Shown here: in pieces, positions 25,864 through 35,176 of the stretch | How the letters are laid out: every line of letters starts with the position of its first letter | Position numbering within the stretch: the stretch's first letter is position 1 | Assembly: GCA_052379845.1 (NCBI GenBank) | Contig: JBQTCF010000017.1 | Reading direction: 5' to 3' (one strand) | DNA from: Roseinatronobacter sp052379845 | GTDB lineage: Bacteria > Pseudomonadota > Alphaproteobacteria > Rhodobacterales > Rhodobacteraceae | Length of the DNA stretch: 64,000 bases | Notes under the pieces: generated by a model | Databases searched by the model: none | What the model was told of the DNA's origin: nothing | Seen by the model: only the letters and a program-made list of their open reading frames with translations | Made by a program: the position numbers and the translations under genes

Positions 25864-28683
25864 ATGACATTCTGGCCCATCACCCGTTCCCCGATTCCCT
25901 TTGACCGTGCTGCAGGCACGGAAGCGCGCGCGCTTTTCCCTGGGCTGGCCCCATCGCTGGCTGATCTGGTTGATGGCGCGGCAGGGTGCAGCCCCTATCT
26001 GAAAACGCTGATGACGCGCGAACGTGACTGGATTGCGGGGGCGTTTGACACCGACCCCTGGGCCTATCTGCAAGCGGAACTGGATGCGCTGGACGGGGTC
26101 GCACTGGTGCAGGTGTCGGCCCGCCTGCGGCAGGCAAAACGGCGTGTGGCCCTGCTGGCCGCGCTGGCCGATCTGGGCGGCGTTTGGTCGCTGGATCAGG
26201 TCACCGGTGCATTGAGCGACCTTGCCGACCGCGCCACCCATGTGGCCCTGACCACCCTTGTGGCCGATGAAATCCGGCGAAAGAAGTTGCCCGGTGCCAC
26301 GCCCGGGGATGCCGCCACAGGCGCGGGAATGGTCGTTCTGGCCATGGGCAAGATGGGCGCGCGCGAATTGAATTATTCGTCCGATATTGACCTGATTTGC
26401 CTGTTTGACGAAACCCGCTTCAGCGCTGATGATTATCTGGAGGCGCGCGCCAGTTTCATTCGTGTCACGCGCAAGCTGTGCGGGGTGTTGTCGGACCGCA
26501 CAGATGAAGGGTATGTTTTCCGCACCGATCTGCGCCTGCGGCCGGACCCGTCAGTAACGCCTGTATGCCTGTCCATGGATGCGGCGGAACGCTATTACGA
26601 AAGCCTGGGGCGGACATGGGAACGCGCGGCCTATATCAAGGCGCGGCCCTGCGCGGGCGATCTGGCCGCAGGGGCGCGGTTTCTGGAAACGCTGCGCCCG
26701 TTTGTGTGGCGCAGGCATCTGGATTTCGCGGCCATTCAGGATGCCCATGACATGCGCCTGCGTATCAAGGCGCATAAGGGTCTGGGCGGGGCGCTGTGTC
26801 TGGAAGGGCATGACATCAAGCTGGGACAGGGCGGCATACGCGAGATTGAATTTTTCACCCAGACCCGCCAGTTGATTGCGGGCGGGCGCGATGCGGATTT
26901 GCGCAGCTCGCGCACTGTTGACGGGCTGGCCGCATTGGCCGCCAAAGGCTGGATTCCCCGCGATGTCGCCGAAAAGCTGACCGCGCATTACATTGAGCAC
27001 CGCGAAATTGAACACCGCCTGCAAATGGTGCAGGACGCGCAGACACAGAAACTGCCCACCAGCGCCGAGGCATTGGACCGGATTGCGCGTTTCGTCGGGC
27101 TGTCGGACACGCGGCATTTCCGCGACCGTCTGCTGGGCCGGTTGCGCGATGTCGCGGAACTGACAGAAGGGTTCTTTGCCCCCGATGCGGGCCATGGCGG
27201 GGACGAACCCGACCTGTCGCAGGCCCAGCAAGACATTATCGACGGGTGGCGCAGCTACGCGGCGCTGCGGTCCGAACGGGCCAAGGAATTGTTCAAACGC
27301 GTGCGCCCCGCATTGCTGACCCGGTTGCAAGACGCCGCCGACCCCGAAGCGGCGCTTGTGCAATTCGACCGTTTTCTGGGGGGGCTGCCTGCAGGGGTGC
27401 AGCTGTTCGCCCTGTTTGACGCCAACCCCCAACTGATTGACCTGATCGTCGATATTTGCGCCACCTCGCCACGACTGGCCAGCTATCTGTCGCGCAATGC
27501 GGCAGTGTTTGACGCGGTCATCGGGGGCGGATTCTTTGCGCCATGGCCCGGAGCGGCAGCGTTGCAACATGATCTGGCCGACCGGCTGGCGCAGCTGGAC
27601 GATTATGAACGCCAGTTGGATGCCGCGCGCATCTGGGCGCGGGAATGGCATTTCCGGGTGGGGGTCCATCACCTGCGCGGGCTGCTGGATGCGTTCGAGG
27701 CCGGGGCGGAATATGCCGCACTTGCGGAGGCGACGCTTGGGGCGCTTTGGCCTGTTGTGGTGGCCGAATTCTCGCGCAGGCATGGCCCGCCGCCCGGTCA
27801 GGGGGCTGTTGTTCTGGGCATGGGGTCACTGGGCGCGGGGCGATTGAATGCGGCGTCTGATCTGGACTTGATTGTGATATATGATGCCGATCCGTCGCAA
27901 AATTCCGATGGTCCGCGCCCGCTGGACACGCGCAGCTATTACGCGCGGCTGACCAAGGCGTATCTGGCCGCCATCAGCGCCCCCACTGCCGAAGGGCGGC
28001 TGTATGAAGTGGATATGCGGCTGCGCCCGTCGGGGCGGCAAGGCCCTGTTGCCACCAGCCTGACTGCGTTTCGGGACTATCAGTTCAACGAGGCGTGGAC
28101 ATGGGAACATATGGCGCTGACACGCGCAAGGCGGGTGGCGGGGTCGGTGGCGCTTGGCGACACAATCGAAGGGGTGCGCCGGACCTTGTTGCAGGACAAA
28201 TCCACCGGCGCGGGTATTCGCCGCGATGTGGCCGATATGCGCGCCAGATTGTCTGACGCCAAGCCCGCGCATGGGATATGGGACGCCAAGGCCGGGCCGG
28301 GGCGGTTGATGGATATCGAACTGGCCGCGCAATTCTGCGCGCTTGCCGCCGGGCATCATGGCCGCCGGGTCGAACAGCAGTTGCGCGCGGGCGTCAAGGC
28401 CGGGGTCATCAGCGCGCAGGATGAAGCCTGCCTTCTGCGCGCCTATCGCCTGTGCTGGACAATGCAGGCCACGGGGCGGCTGCTGGCAGACCAGATTTCC
28501 GATGTCGCGGACCTTGGCCGGGGGGGGCAGAAGTTTATCTTGGCATCAGTGGGGTGTGACAGCGTGTCAGCGCTGGCCAGCCGTTTGAAAGACATGTCTA
28601 TGCGGACCGCTTCGGTGATTGATTCAATCTTCACCTCAACTACGGCAAATCAGGATGACCCAGAAAATGACAGCACATCATGA
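25864..28683 (+). CDS. glnE: Bifunctional glutamine synthetase adenylyltransferase/deadenylyltransferase
   Basis: 939 residues. Two nucleotidyltransferase domains are visible. The N-terminal one has GMGKMGARELNYSSDIDL (D174, D176) and removes AMP from glutamine synthetase. The C-terminal one has GMGSLGAGRLNAASDLDL (D666, D668) and adds it. Both metal sites look intact. It acts with PII in nitrogen control. The start is placed at 25864 (MTFWPITRS); ATG 25837 is an alternative and the longer frame from 25738 is unlikely. Its 3' end overlaps the next small gene. Confidence 0.92.
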   Translation: MTFWPITRSPIPFDRAAGTEARALFPGLAPSLADLVDGAAGCSPYLKTLMTRERDWIAGAFDTDPWAYLQAELDALDGVALVQVSARLRQAKRRVALLAALADLGGVWSLDQVTGALSDLADRATHVALTTLVADEIRRKKLPGATPGDAATGAGMVVLAMGKMGARELNYSSDIDLICLFDETRFSADDYLEARASFIRVTRKLCGVLSDRTDEGYVFRTDLRLRPDPSVTPVCLSMDAAERYYESLGRTWERAAYIKARPCAGDLAAGARFLETLRPFVWRRHLDFAAIQDAHDMRLRIKAHKGLGGALCLEGHDIKLGQGGIREIEFFTQTRQLIAGGRDADLRSSRTVDGLAALAAKGWIPRDVAEKLTAHYIEHREIEHRLQMVQDAQTQKLPTSAEALDRIARFVGLSDTRHFRDRLLGRLRDVAELTEGFFAPDAGHGGDEPDLSQAQQDIIDGWRSYAALRSERAKELFKRVRPALLTRLQDAADPEAALVQFDRFLGGLPAGVQLFALFDANPQLIDLIVDICATSPRLASYLSRNAAVFDAVIGGGFFAPWPGAAALQHDLADRLAQLDDYERQLDAARIWAREWHFRVGVHHLRGLLDAFEAGAEYAALAEATLGALWPVVVAEFSRRHGPPPGQGAVVLGMGSLGAGRLNAASDLDLIVIYDADPSQNSDGPRPLDTRSYYARLTKAYLAAISAPTAEGRLYEVDMRLRPSGRQGPVATSLTAFRDYQFNEAWTWEHMALTRARRVAGSVALGDTIEGVRRTLLQDKSTGAGIRRDVADMRARLSDAKPAHGIWDAKAGPGRLMDIELAAQFCALAAGHHGRRVEQQLRAGVKAGVISAQDEACLLRAYRLCWTMQATGRLLADQISDVADLGRGGQKFILASVGCDSVSALASRLKDMSMRTASVIDSIFTSTTANQDDPENDSTS

Positions 28684-28918
28684 CCCGAAGGGGTTGATCC
28701 GCGAAAGCTACCGTATTGAGGGAATCAGCATGGGGGAATGCCGGTCCATCCTTGTGGACTGGGCGCTAAGCCTGCCTGCGGATCATGACCCGATGCAGGC
28801 ACTTACGGCCCTTTTGGGCCAGTATGGCACCCTTGCGCCTGACCACCCCATGACCGCGCTTTTGCAAGAAGGGCTGGCGCCGCGCCCGCAACGGCCACGC
28901 CGGGGGCGCGGCAGATGA
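28667..28918 (+). CDS. Small conserved protein between glnE and tusA
   Basis: 83 residues, no named domain. It starts MTAHHDPKGLIRESYRIEG and contains GECRSILVDWALSLP and a C-terminal basic tail (RPRRGRGR). The ATG at 28667 overlaps the glnE end and follows AGGATGACCCAGAAA; 28655 is an alternative start. The stop overlaps tusA as ATGA (28915-28918). I recall similar small proteins at this place in other Rhodobacterales. The strict coupling suggests a real gene, probably linked to nitrogen or sulfur handling; function unknown. Confidence 0.75.
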   Translation: MTAHHDPKGLIRESYRIEGISMGECRSILVDWALSLPADHDPMQALTALLGQYGTLAPDHPMTALLQEGLAPRPQRPRRGRGR

Positions 28919-29154
28919 CCTGCCCCGATGTCGTGGACCACGAAGTTGATGCAATCGGCCTGCTCTGCCCGTTGCCCGTGCTGAAGGCGCGCAAATGCCT
29001 GCAGGACATGGCACCCGGTCAGGTGTTGCGGGTGCTTGCCTCCGACCCGGCAGCGGTGGTTGATATTCCCCATTTCTGCCAGCAATCAGGCCACAAGCTG
29101 TTGCATTCGGAAACTGCCGGTTCGGCAACGGCCTATTTCATTCGCTGCTGTTGA
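28915..29154 (+). CDS. TusA-family sulfur carrier
   Basis: 79 residues with the signature CPLPVLKARK; C18 is the persulfide-carrying Cys. The family relays sulfur to tRNA thiolation, molybdenum cofactor or sulfur oxidation pathways. It overlaps the preceding small ORF by 4 bases. It is not accompanied by other tus genes here, so the partner is unknown. The size and motif are complete. Confidence 0.88.
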   Translation: MTCPDVVDHEVDAIGLLCPLPVLKARKCLQDMAPGQVLRVLASDPAAVVDIPHFCQQSGHKLLHSETAGSATAYFIRCC

Positions 29155-29186
29155 GTTGCACCTGGTGCGCCGCCATGCGCCGCGCC

Positions 29187-29235
29187 AGAGCATGTCGCGC
29201 AAAAGTGGGAACCGGTTTTGCGCAACAGGCTTTAG
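29187..29235 (+). repeat. Short (49-bp) copy (copy 2) of the dispersed TAAAGC-ended element
   Basis: It begins AGAGCATGTCGCGCAAAA, contains GTGGGAACCGGTTTTGCGC and ends AGGCTTTAG. Compared with the 107-bp copies it lacks the interior, as if internally deleted. The arms GCGCAAAA (29197-29204) and TTTTGCGC (29216-29223) pair. On the minus strand its end reads CTAAAGCC, and the TAA is the stop codon of the gene at 29232-29978. Confidence 0.85.
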
Positions 29236-29978
29236 GATTTTCGCAATTGCAGTTCACGGGCCACTTCGGCGCGCACCAGCTTGCGGATATTGCGCGTGAT
29301 CCGTTCGCCCAATTCGCCCTGTAATTCCTGGCGCACAATATTTGCAACGATCTGTTGCAGCATCGCTTCGTCAATCACGGGATCATCAGCGCCCATATGC
29401 GGCGGGTCTGGCTGTGCAGGTGTCGTGTTGGTGTCAGTTGCCGTGGCCGGGGATGACGGGTTTTGCCCCTGGGCAAGCACCTGTTCCAGCCGCGCCAATG
29501 TCGCTTCAAGCGACACATCACCATCGGTGTCGGGCGCAGTGTCGGGGGATGGGTCATGCGCGGCTTTCTGGTCAGCGTGGCGCTGGTTCATGACGCGCAG
29601 CATATGCACAGCGTTGGGCGCCCCGGCAGGCGCACCAATTCCGGCGGCAAGGGCGGCCCCGTCGGGCGTGTCAGGCTGGGGGGCGGGGCTGTCCTGGGCG
29701 TCACGGCTATGGTGCAGGTCGGGGCTGTGGGGCGCAGTGTTCCCCGCTGCTGCAACAGGCCCGCCCTGCCCGGTTTCCACGGATTCCACGACGGTCTGGT
29801 CGGCTGGCACGCGCAAAGCGGATGTCAAAATCAGCTTTCCGGGGCCAGTATCGCCGCCTTGTTCGGGGTCCGCCTGCCCCTGAACGGGGCCCTTCTGTCG
29901 GGGGGGGTCCTGTGCGACCAGCCTGCGAATGGATGACAGAACATCCTCAATCTCGCGCCGTGACATTGCGTCTGTCAT
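29232..29978 (-). CDS. PopZ-like protein: helical ends with a long disordered middle
   Basis: 248 residues. The N-terminus (MTDAMSRREIEDVLSSIRRLVAQD) resembles the first helix of PopZ/DUF2497 proteins (EEILASIRRII). The middle (about 25-195) is rich in Pro, Ala, Asp, Gly and Gln and looks disordered. The last 45 residues (IDEAMLQQIVANIVRQELQ, then RNIRKLVRAEVAREL) form amphipathic helices like the PopZ oligomerisation end. I infer a cell-pole or scaffold role; identity to PopZ is not proven. The stop codon is inside the adjacent repeat element. Confidence 0.55.
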   Translation of the reverse strand: MTDAMSRREIEDVLSSIRRLVAQDPPRQKGPVQGQADPEQGGDTGPGKLILTSALRVPADQTVVESVETGQGGPVAAAGNTAPHSPDLHHSRDAQDSPAPQPDTPDGAALAAGIGAPAGAPNAVHMLRVMNQRHADQKAAHDPSPDTAPDTDGDVSLEATLARLEQVLAQGQNPSSPATATDTNTTPAQPDPPHMGADDPVIDEAMLQQIVANIVRQELQGELGERITRNIRKLVRAEVARELQLRKS

Positions 29979-30124
29979 AGTGCCCTGCCTTGTTCCTTGC
30001 CTGCCCGAACCGTGGCCCCGCGCGCCTTCTGGCCGGGCGCATCAGGGACGCTGAAATAGCCTATCCCATAAGTCTTAACGCCTTGTGTCCGGTCGCACAA
30101 TCATTCTGTTGTGCCTTGCGCCGC

Positions 30125-31078
30125 CTAGCGCGCCAGCAACACCGCGCTGCACCACAGGTAGCGCACCAATGCCGCCTGCCCGCGCAACCCCGTGCGCGCA
30201 TAGATGCGTTTGGAATAATTGCGCGCGGTTTCAATGGTCAGGCCCAGTTGGGCTGCCGCACCGGCAAGGCTTGCCCCCTCGCCCAAGGCGCGGGCAAGGC
30301 GCGCTTCGGCGCGCGAAATGCCCAGCGCCGCCGCCAGAAACCCTGCATCGGGCAAGGGGGTCATGGTCTGGCGCAGATAGGCCACCGCCTGCCCTGTCGC
30401 CGCTTCCCCCGGCACGACCAGCATATCCAGCCCCCCCCCCAGCGCGACCAGCGCAGGCGTGGCGCGGGTTCTGGCGGCACTTAGCACTGCGGCCACATCC
30501 AGCCCGCAATCGGCCAACAAGCCAGCCGCGACCTTGTCCATCTCGACAAGCGCGGGTTTGCTTAGGTCCAGCACCAGCGCGCCAATGCCGATACGGCGCG
30601 CAAAATCCTGCGTCTGGCGCTGTTGTGCGGTGGCTGCCTGCAGCATATGCCACAGCTCCAGCGCCTGCGCGATATGGGGCGCAAACCCGGCAAGGCGCGC
30701 TGTATCCGCCGCACGAAACGCGCCTTTTTCGCGCCGCAAGACCATGCAGGCCGGGCCATGGGTGCAAGTCAGCGCGATGGCGCGGGTGTCCCCCCCCCCC
30801 AGCCACACCAGATCGCGCGCAAGGGCGCGGTCATGCAATTCCTCACCCGAATAGACACGCCCCGCGCGCAACCCGGCAAACACCAGCGGCAACGCCACAC
30901 TGCCCATATGCGCGGCGCGGGGCCTGTCCCAACCCCAATAATGCTGCGACAAAAACAGCATTGCAGACTCTGTTTGGAAAAACGCGGCAAAGCTGCGCAG
31001 GAAAACAGGCCAGTCAAGACGATGCGCCCCTGCATCGCCCAGCCCCAGCAACAAGGCGGATTCCTCAGGTTCCAGCAT
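30125..31078 (-). CDS. LuxR-type HTH transcriptional regulator
   Basis: 317 residues. The C-terminus holds a LuxR-like helix-turn-helix (AQLGLTIETARNYSKRIYARTGLRGQA). The N-terminal 240 residues resemble a sensory region with no named domain (ALLLGLGDAGAHRLDW at the start). The start at 31078 follows GGAAGG by 7 bases. The coding strand contains G10 (30431-30440) and G11 (30790-30800) tracts encoding LGGG repeats, possible slippage points. It is divergent from the P-type ATPase; target genes unknown. Confidence 0.8.
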   Translation of the reverse strand: MLEPEESALLLGLGDAGAHRLDWPVFLRSFAAFFQTESAMLFLSQHYWGWDRPRAAHMGSVALPLVFAGLRAGRVYSGEELHDRALARDLVWLGGGDTRAIALTCTHGPACMVLRREKGAFRAADTARLAGFAPHIAQALELWHMLQAATAQQRQTQDFARRIGIGALVLDLSKPALVEMDKVAAGLLADCGLDVAAVLSAARTRATPALVALGGGLDMLVVPGEAATGQAVAYLRQTMTPLPDAGFLAAALGISRAEARLARALGEGASLAGAAAQLGLTIETARNYSKRIYARTGLRGQAALVRYLWCSAVLLAR

Positions 31079-31280
31079 ACTTGACCTTCCGCGTCCTACG
31101 ATCCCGCGCTGCGCGCCGCCCCCCTCCCATATGGCAGGGATGCCCAAGGTTACGGCCAAACATGCGCCATGTCGATTCCCGTCACCGTGAATTCTGCGCT
31201 GCGGGGTTGCGCAGGATCAAGTCGATGGCCAGCATAAGATGCTAGATGCACAGGACCACGAAACTGAAGGAATGCCCCCC

Positions 31281-33935
31281 ATGCGCGACACCAGCACCCC
31301 ATGGGCGACCCCCGCCAAGGATGTTCTGACCCGGCTTGACAGCCGCCCGGAAGGACTGAACCCCGATGACATACGCCAAAAGCTGGACCGCCACGGCGAA
31401 AACAGGTTGCCCGACGCCCCCCGCCCCGGCCCGCTGAAGCGCCTTGCGCAGCAGTTCAACAACCTGTTGATTCTGGTGCTTATTGGTGCGGCGGCCATTA
31501 CCGCCTTGTTGGGCCACTGGATTGATACTGGCGTCATCATGGCAGTGGTTATCCTGAATGCGGTCATCGGTTTCGTGCAGGAAGGCCGCGCCGAGGCCGC
31601 ACTGGACGCACTGCGCGACATGCTGGCCCCCAAGGCGAATGTCATCCGCGCAGGCCAGCGCCAAACTGTTTCCGGGGCAGACCTGGTTCCAGGGGATATT
31701 GTGCTGCTGGACGCGGGCGACAAGGTGCCTGCCGATCTGCGCTTGCTGGAGGTGGCGGGCCTGTCGGTGGAAGAAGCCATCCTGACAGGCGAATCCGTGC
31801 CCGTGCGCAAATCAACCGCGCCCGTGGACGCCAATGCCGATTTGGGGGACCGCAGCGCAATGGTGTTCAGCGGCACCATGGTGGCCGAAGGCACGGCGAC
31901 AGGGGTTGTCACCGCGACGGGCCAAAATACCGAAATTGGCCGCATCAGCACCATGATGGGACAGGTCCAGACGCTGAAAACCCCGCTTATCCGCCAGATG
32001 GAGGTGTTTGCAAAATACCTGACCGGGTTTGTCATGGCCTTGTCGGCGGCGATTCTGGGGTTCACGCTGGCCTTCCGGGATACCCCGTTTGCCGAAGCGT
32101 TCATGATTGTGGTGGGCCTGTTTGTCGCCGCCATCCCCGAAGGGTTGCCCGCTGTGCTGACCGTCACACTGGCCATCGGGGTGCAGACCATGGCGCGGCG
32201 CAACGCCATTATCCGCCGCCTGCCCATTATCGAAACGCTGGGGGCCGTGTCCACGATCTGTTCGGACAAGACAGGCACCTTGACGCGCAATGAAATGATG
32301 GTGGCGTCGGTGGTCACTGCGACCGGCACCGCAACAGTCACCGGCGAGGGGTATTCGCCGGAAGGCCAGATTACCGGCGCCGACCCCGCTGCGCTGGACG
32401 CTATGGCAAGGATTGCCGCGCTGTGCAACACCGCCGCGCTTGTTCAGGGCGCGCAAGGCTGGCGCGTCGAGGGGGACCCGATGGAAGGGGCGCTGCTGGC
32501 CTTTGCCGCGCGGGCCGGGCGCGACCCCGACCACCGCCCCAAACCCCGCGCCAGCATCCCGTTTGATGCGCGCTATCGCTATATGGCGGTGTTGCAGGCC
32601 GGGGAAATCCTGCTGAAGGGCGCGCCTGAACAGGTGATCGCGCATTGTGACCGGCACCTGGGACCAGACGGCCCGCAACCGCTGGACCGCAGCTACTGGA
32701 ACGACGCGGCCCATGCGATTGCCAATAACGGCCAGCGGGTTCTGGCGCTGGCACAGATGGCCCATGACGGCGATGATCTGACACATGAGACTGTGGCCAG
32801 GGGGCTTGTTCTGGTGGGCCTTGTCGGCCTGATTGACCCGCCCCGCGACGAAGCGATTGCCGCTGTTGCCGAGTGCCACAATGCGGGAATTTCCGTCAAG
32901 ATGATCACGGGCGACCACGCAGGCACGGCCGCCGCCATTGGCCGCCAGATCGGGCTGAAACAGACGGATGCGCCCCTGACGGGTGCCGAGATCGACCAGA
33001 TGGACGATGCAACACTGGAAGCCGCCATCCGGCGCACGGATGTTTTTGCCCGCACCAGCCCCGAACACAAGTTGCGACTGGTGCAGGCGCTTCAGGCGGA
33101 CGGGGCCGTTGTGGCCATGACCGGCGACGGGGTGAATGACGCGCCCGCGCTGAAGCGCGCGGATGCCGGTATTGCCATGGGGCAAAAAGGGTCCGAGGCC
33201 GCGCGCGAAGCGTCCGATTTCGTGCTGGCCGACGACAATTTCGCGTCCATCGCGGAAGCGGTGAAACAGGGGCGCGCGGTCTATGCGAACCTGAAGAAAG
33301 TCATCACCTTTTTGTTACCGGTCAATGGCGGGGAATCAATTTCACTGATCATTGCGGTTTTGTTCGGGCTGATGCTGCCCATCACGCCGCTGCAAATCCT
33401 GTGGGTGAATATGGTCAGTTCGGTGGCGCTGGCCATGTCGCTGGCCTTTGAACGCGCCGAAGCCGGGATCATGCGCCAGCCCCCCCGCGCGGCCAATGCC
33501 CCGATTCTGTCGCGCTTTATCCTGTGGCGGGTTTTTCTGGTGTCCATCCTGTTTGCGGTGGGCATATTCGGCCAGTTCGGGCTGGCACAGGCACAGGGGG
33601 CGGGACTGGAGGAAGCGCGCACCATGGCCTTGAACACCCTTGTCGCAATGGAAGTGTTCTATCTGTTTTCAGTGCGCTACCGGCACGGTTTCTCAATTTC
33701 ATGGCAAGGGGTCAAGGGCACGCCAGCCGTGCTGATCGCAATTGCGCTTGTGGTGGTGCTACAAGCGGGGTTCACCTATCTGCCGGTCATGCAGGGCCTG
33801 TTTGACACAACGCCCCTTAGCGCATGGCAGGTGGTGCAATGCGCGCTGGCAGGGGTGGCGCTGCTGCTGGTGCTGGAGTTGGACAAACACGCCGCGCGCA
33901 CATGGAAAAAGCTGGGATCATCCACCGCGCCATAG
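31281..33935 (+). CDS. P2-type cation-transporting ATPase
   Basis: 884 residues with about ten membrane helices. TGES (169-172) is the actuator motif, D329 in SDKTGTLT is phosphorylated, and TGDGVNDAP completes the catalytic site. M4 has PEGLPA with E287 (SERCA E309 position) and M5 has E685 (E771 position). M6 reads WVNMVSS, where SERCA has N-L-V-T-D, so the essential Asp800 position is Ser714. This marks a CtpF-like subgroup whose ion is not certain. The start at 31281 has GAAGGA 9 bases upstream. The function as a cation exporter or importer at the inner membrane is family-based. Confidence 0.9.
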   Translation: MRDTSTPWATPAKDVLTRLDSRPEGLNPDDIRQKLDRHGENRLPDAPRPGPLKRLAQQFNNLLILVLIGAAAITALLGHWIDTGVIMAVVILNAVIGFVQEGRAEAALDALRDMLAPKANVIRAGQRQTVSGADLVPGDIVLLDAGDKVPADLRLLEVAGLSVEEAILTGESVPVRKSTAPVDANADLGDRSAMVFSGTMVAEGTATGVVTATGQNTEIGRISTMMGQVQTLKTPLIRQMEVFAKYLTGFVMALSAAILGFTLAFRDTPFAEAFMIVVGLFVAAIPEGLPAVLTVTLAIGVQTMARRNAIIRRLPIIETLGAVSTICSDKTGTLTRNEMMVASVVTATGTATVTGEGYSPEGQITGADPAALDAMARIAALCNTAALVQGAQGWRVEGDPMEGALLAFAARAGRDPDHRPKPRASIPFDARYRYMAVLQAGEILLKGAPEQVIAHCDRHLGPDGPQPLDRSYWNDAAHAIANNGQRVLALAQMAHDGDDLTHETVARGLVLVGLVGLIDPPRDEAIAAVAECHNAGISVKMITGDHAGTAAAIGRQIGLKQTDAPLTGAEIDQMDDATLEAAIRRTDVFARTSPEHKLRLVQALQADGAVVAMTGDGVNDAPALKRADAGIAMGQKGSEAAREASDFVLADDNFASIAEAVKQGRAVYANLKKVITFLLPVNGGESISLIIAVLFGLMLPITPLQILWVNMVSSVALAMSLAFERAEAGIMRQPPRAANAPILSRFILWRVFLVSILFAVGIFGQFGLAQAQGAGLEEARTMALNTLVAMEVFYLFSVRYRHGFSISWQGVKGTPAVLIAIALVVVLQAGFTYLPVMQGLFDTTPLSAWQVVQCALAGVALLLVLELDKHAARTWKKLGSSTAP

Positions 33936-34063
33936 ACCACGGCTTGTCACATTCGCGGGGCGCGCGTCAGCACACAATCCGGCACAAACGACATGCTTTG
34001 GCCTAATTACAGCCAGATTCACCTGTCATCTGGCAACCAGAGTTATTGTGTCTGGAGCATGTC

Positions 34064-35176
34064 ATGAATAGTCAGATCATCATCCGTGGAACGGCAATTG
34101 CAATTGCAGGTATTGCAGCATCCATTTTTGCGGCCAAGGAATTCATGGTGCAATCCCCGCAGCCCCACGCCCAGGCACAGGTTTCGCCGCAAAATACCAA
34201 CGGGTCCGTTGTCGGTGCCAGTTTGCTGGGGGGCGCGTCATCGGATGTCAGCGCCCAACCGGCAGCGGCGCAGCCAGAGGATGCGCTGGCATTCGATCTG
34301 GATTTGGCCAATGACATGACCGGTGACATGGCACAACCCACATTGCCCGACGCGGAGCTGGTGTTGGGTGCGCTGGACAATCGCGCGCCAAGCGATACCG
34401 CATCGCGGCTGGATGTCGATTTCCGCCCCGAACTGGCACTGGCCGAAACCAGCACACGCGACAATGACGCCAGTTGCACGCCCGTCCTGACACTGGACGC
34501 CAGCGTTGATGCCCTGCTGAACCTGCGCGTTAATGCGCCATGCAACCCATCCGAACGTGTTGTCATCAGCCATGATGATCTGGCCTTCAGCGCCTATTCC
34601 GATGCGGACGGGGTTCTGTCGGCCTATATTCCCGCTTTGTCCGAAAATGCCAGTGTCGATGCGTTTCTGGAAGATGGAACCGTTCTGCAGGGCACTGTGA
34701 CAGTGCCTGATGTGGCGCTTCATCACCGTGTCATTGTGCAATGGACCGGGGATATTGGCCTAAGCCTGCACGCCTTTCATCGCGGGGCGGAATATGGCAG
34801 CAATGGCCATATTCACGCCTCTCGCCCGTTTGATCCCGACCTTCAGGAAGCGTTCGTCATTGGTCTGGGCGAAGCGCGCGGCCCCGAACCGATGCTGGCG
34901 CATATCTATTCTGTGCCCGTCAACATGCTGGACCAATCGCGCATGGAACTTGAAGCGGTGCATGATATGCGCAGCTGCGGAACGGATGTGTCCGCCTATA
35001 TCATGCAAACCGGGGGCGGGATGCGCGCCGAATTGAAGGAATTGTTGCTGTCCATGCCCGCATGCGGCATGGATCAGGGGTTGGCGGTCATCGCCCTGCC
35101 GTTCGAGCATGCCCAACAGGCACAACCGCTGGCCCTTGACGACGCCCCTGTGACACTGGCAGCCCGTCAGGACTAA
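34064..35176 (+). CDS. Conserved protein with N-terminal membrane anchor, function unknown
   Basis: 370 residues. One hydrophobic helix (about 7-28) precedes a low-complexity Ala/Gln/Pro stretch (to about 70). A folded, beta-rich part follows (LDASVDALLNLRVNAPCNPSE, VALHHRVIVQWTGDIGLSLHAF), and four cysteines could form disulfides. The topology suggests a periplasmic domain held at the inner membrane. The start at 34064 has GGAG 6 bases upstream. The TAA stop is the terminal TAAAGC of the repeat at 35173-35280. I do not recognise a named family; relatives in Rhodobacterales are annotated hypothetical as far as I recall. Confidence 0.72.
   Translation: MNSQIIIRGTAIAIAGIAASIFAAKEFMVQSPQPHAQAQVSPQNTNGSVVGASLLGGASSDVSAQPAAAQPEDALAFDLDLANDMTGDMAQPTLPDAELVLGALDNRAPSDTASRLDVDFRPELALAETSTRDNDASCTPVLTLDASVDALLNLRVNAPCNPSERVVISHDDLAFSAYSDADGVLSAYIPALSENASVDAFLEDGTVLQGTVTVPDVALHHRVIVQWTGDIGLSLHAFHRGAEYGSNGHIHASRPFDPDLQEAFVIGLGEARGPEPMLAHIYSVPVNMLDQSRMELEAVHDMRSCGTDVSAYIMQTGGGMRAELKELLLSMPACGMDQGLAVIALPFEHAQQAQPLALDDAPVTLAARQD

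Noticed and set aside
26551..27783. 410-residue frame opposite glnE
   Set aside because: It is the antisense frame of a long GC-rich gene and has no recognisable motif.
31812..33185. Long minus-strand frame inside the P-type ATPase gene
   Set aside because: The composition is that of a reversed coding strand and the sense gene has all catalytic motifs.
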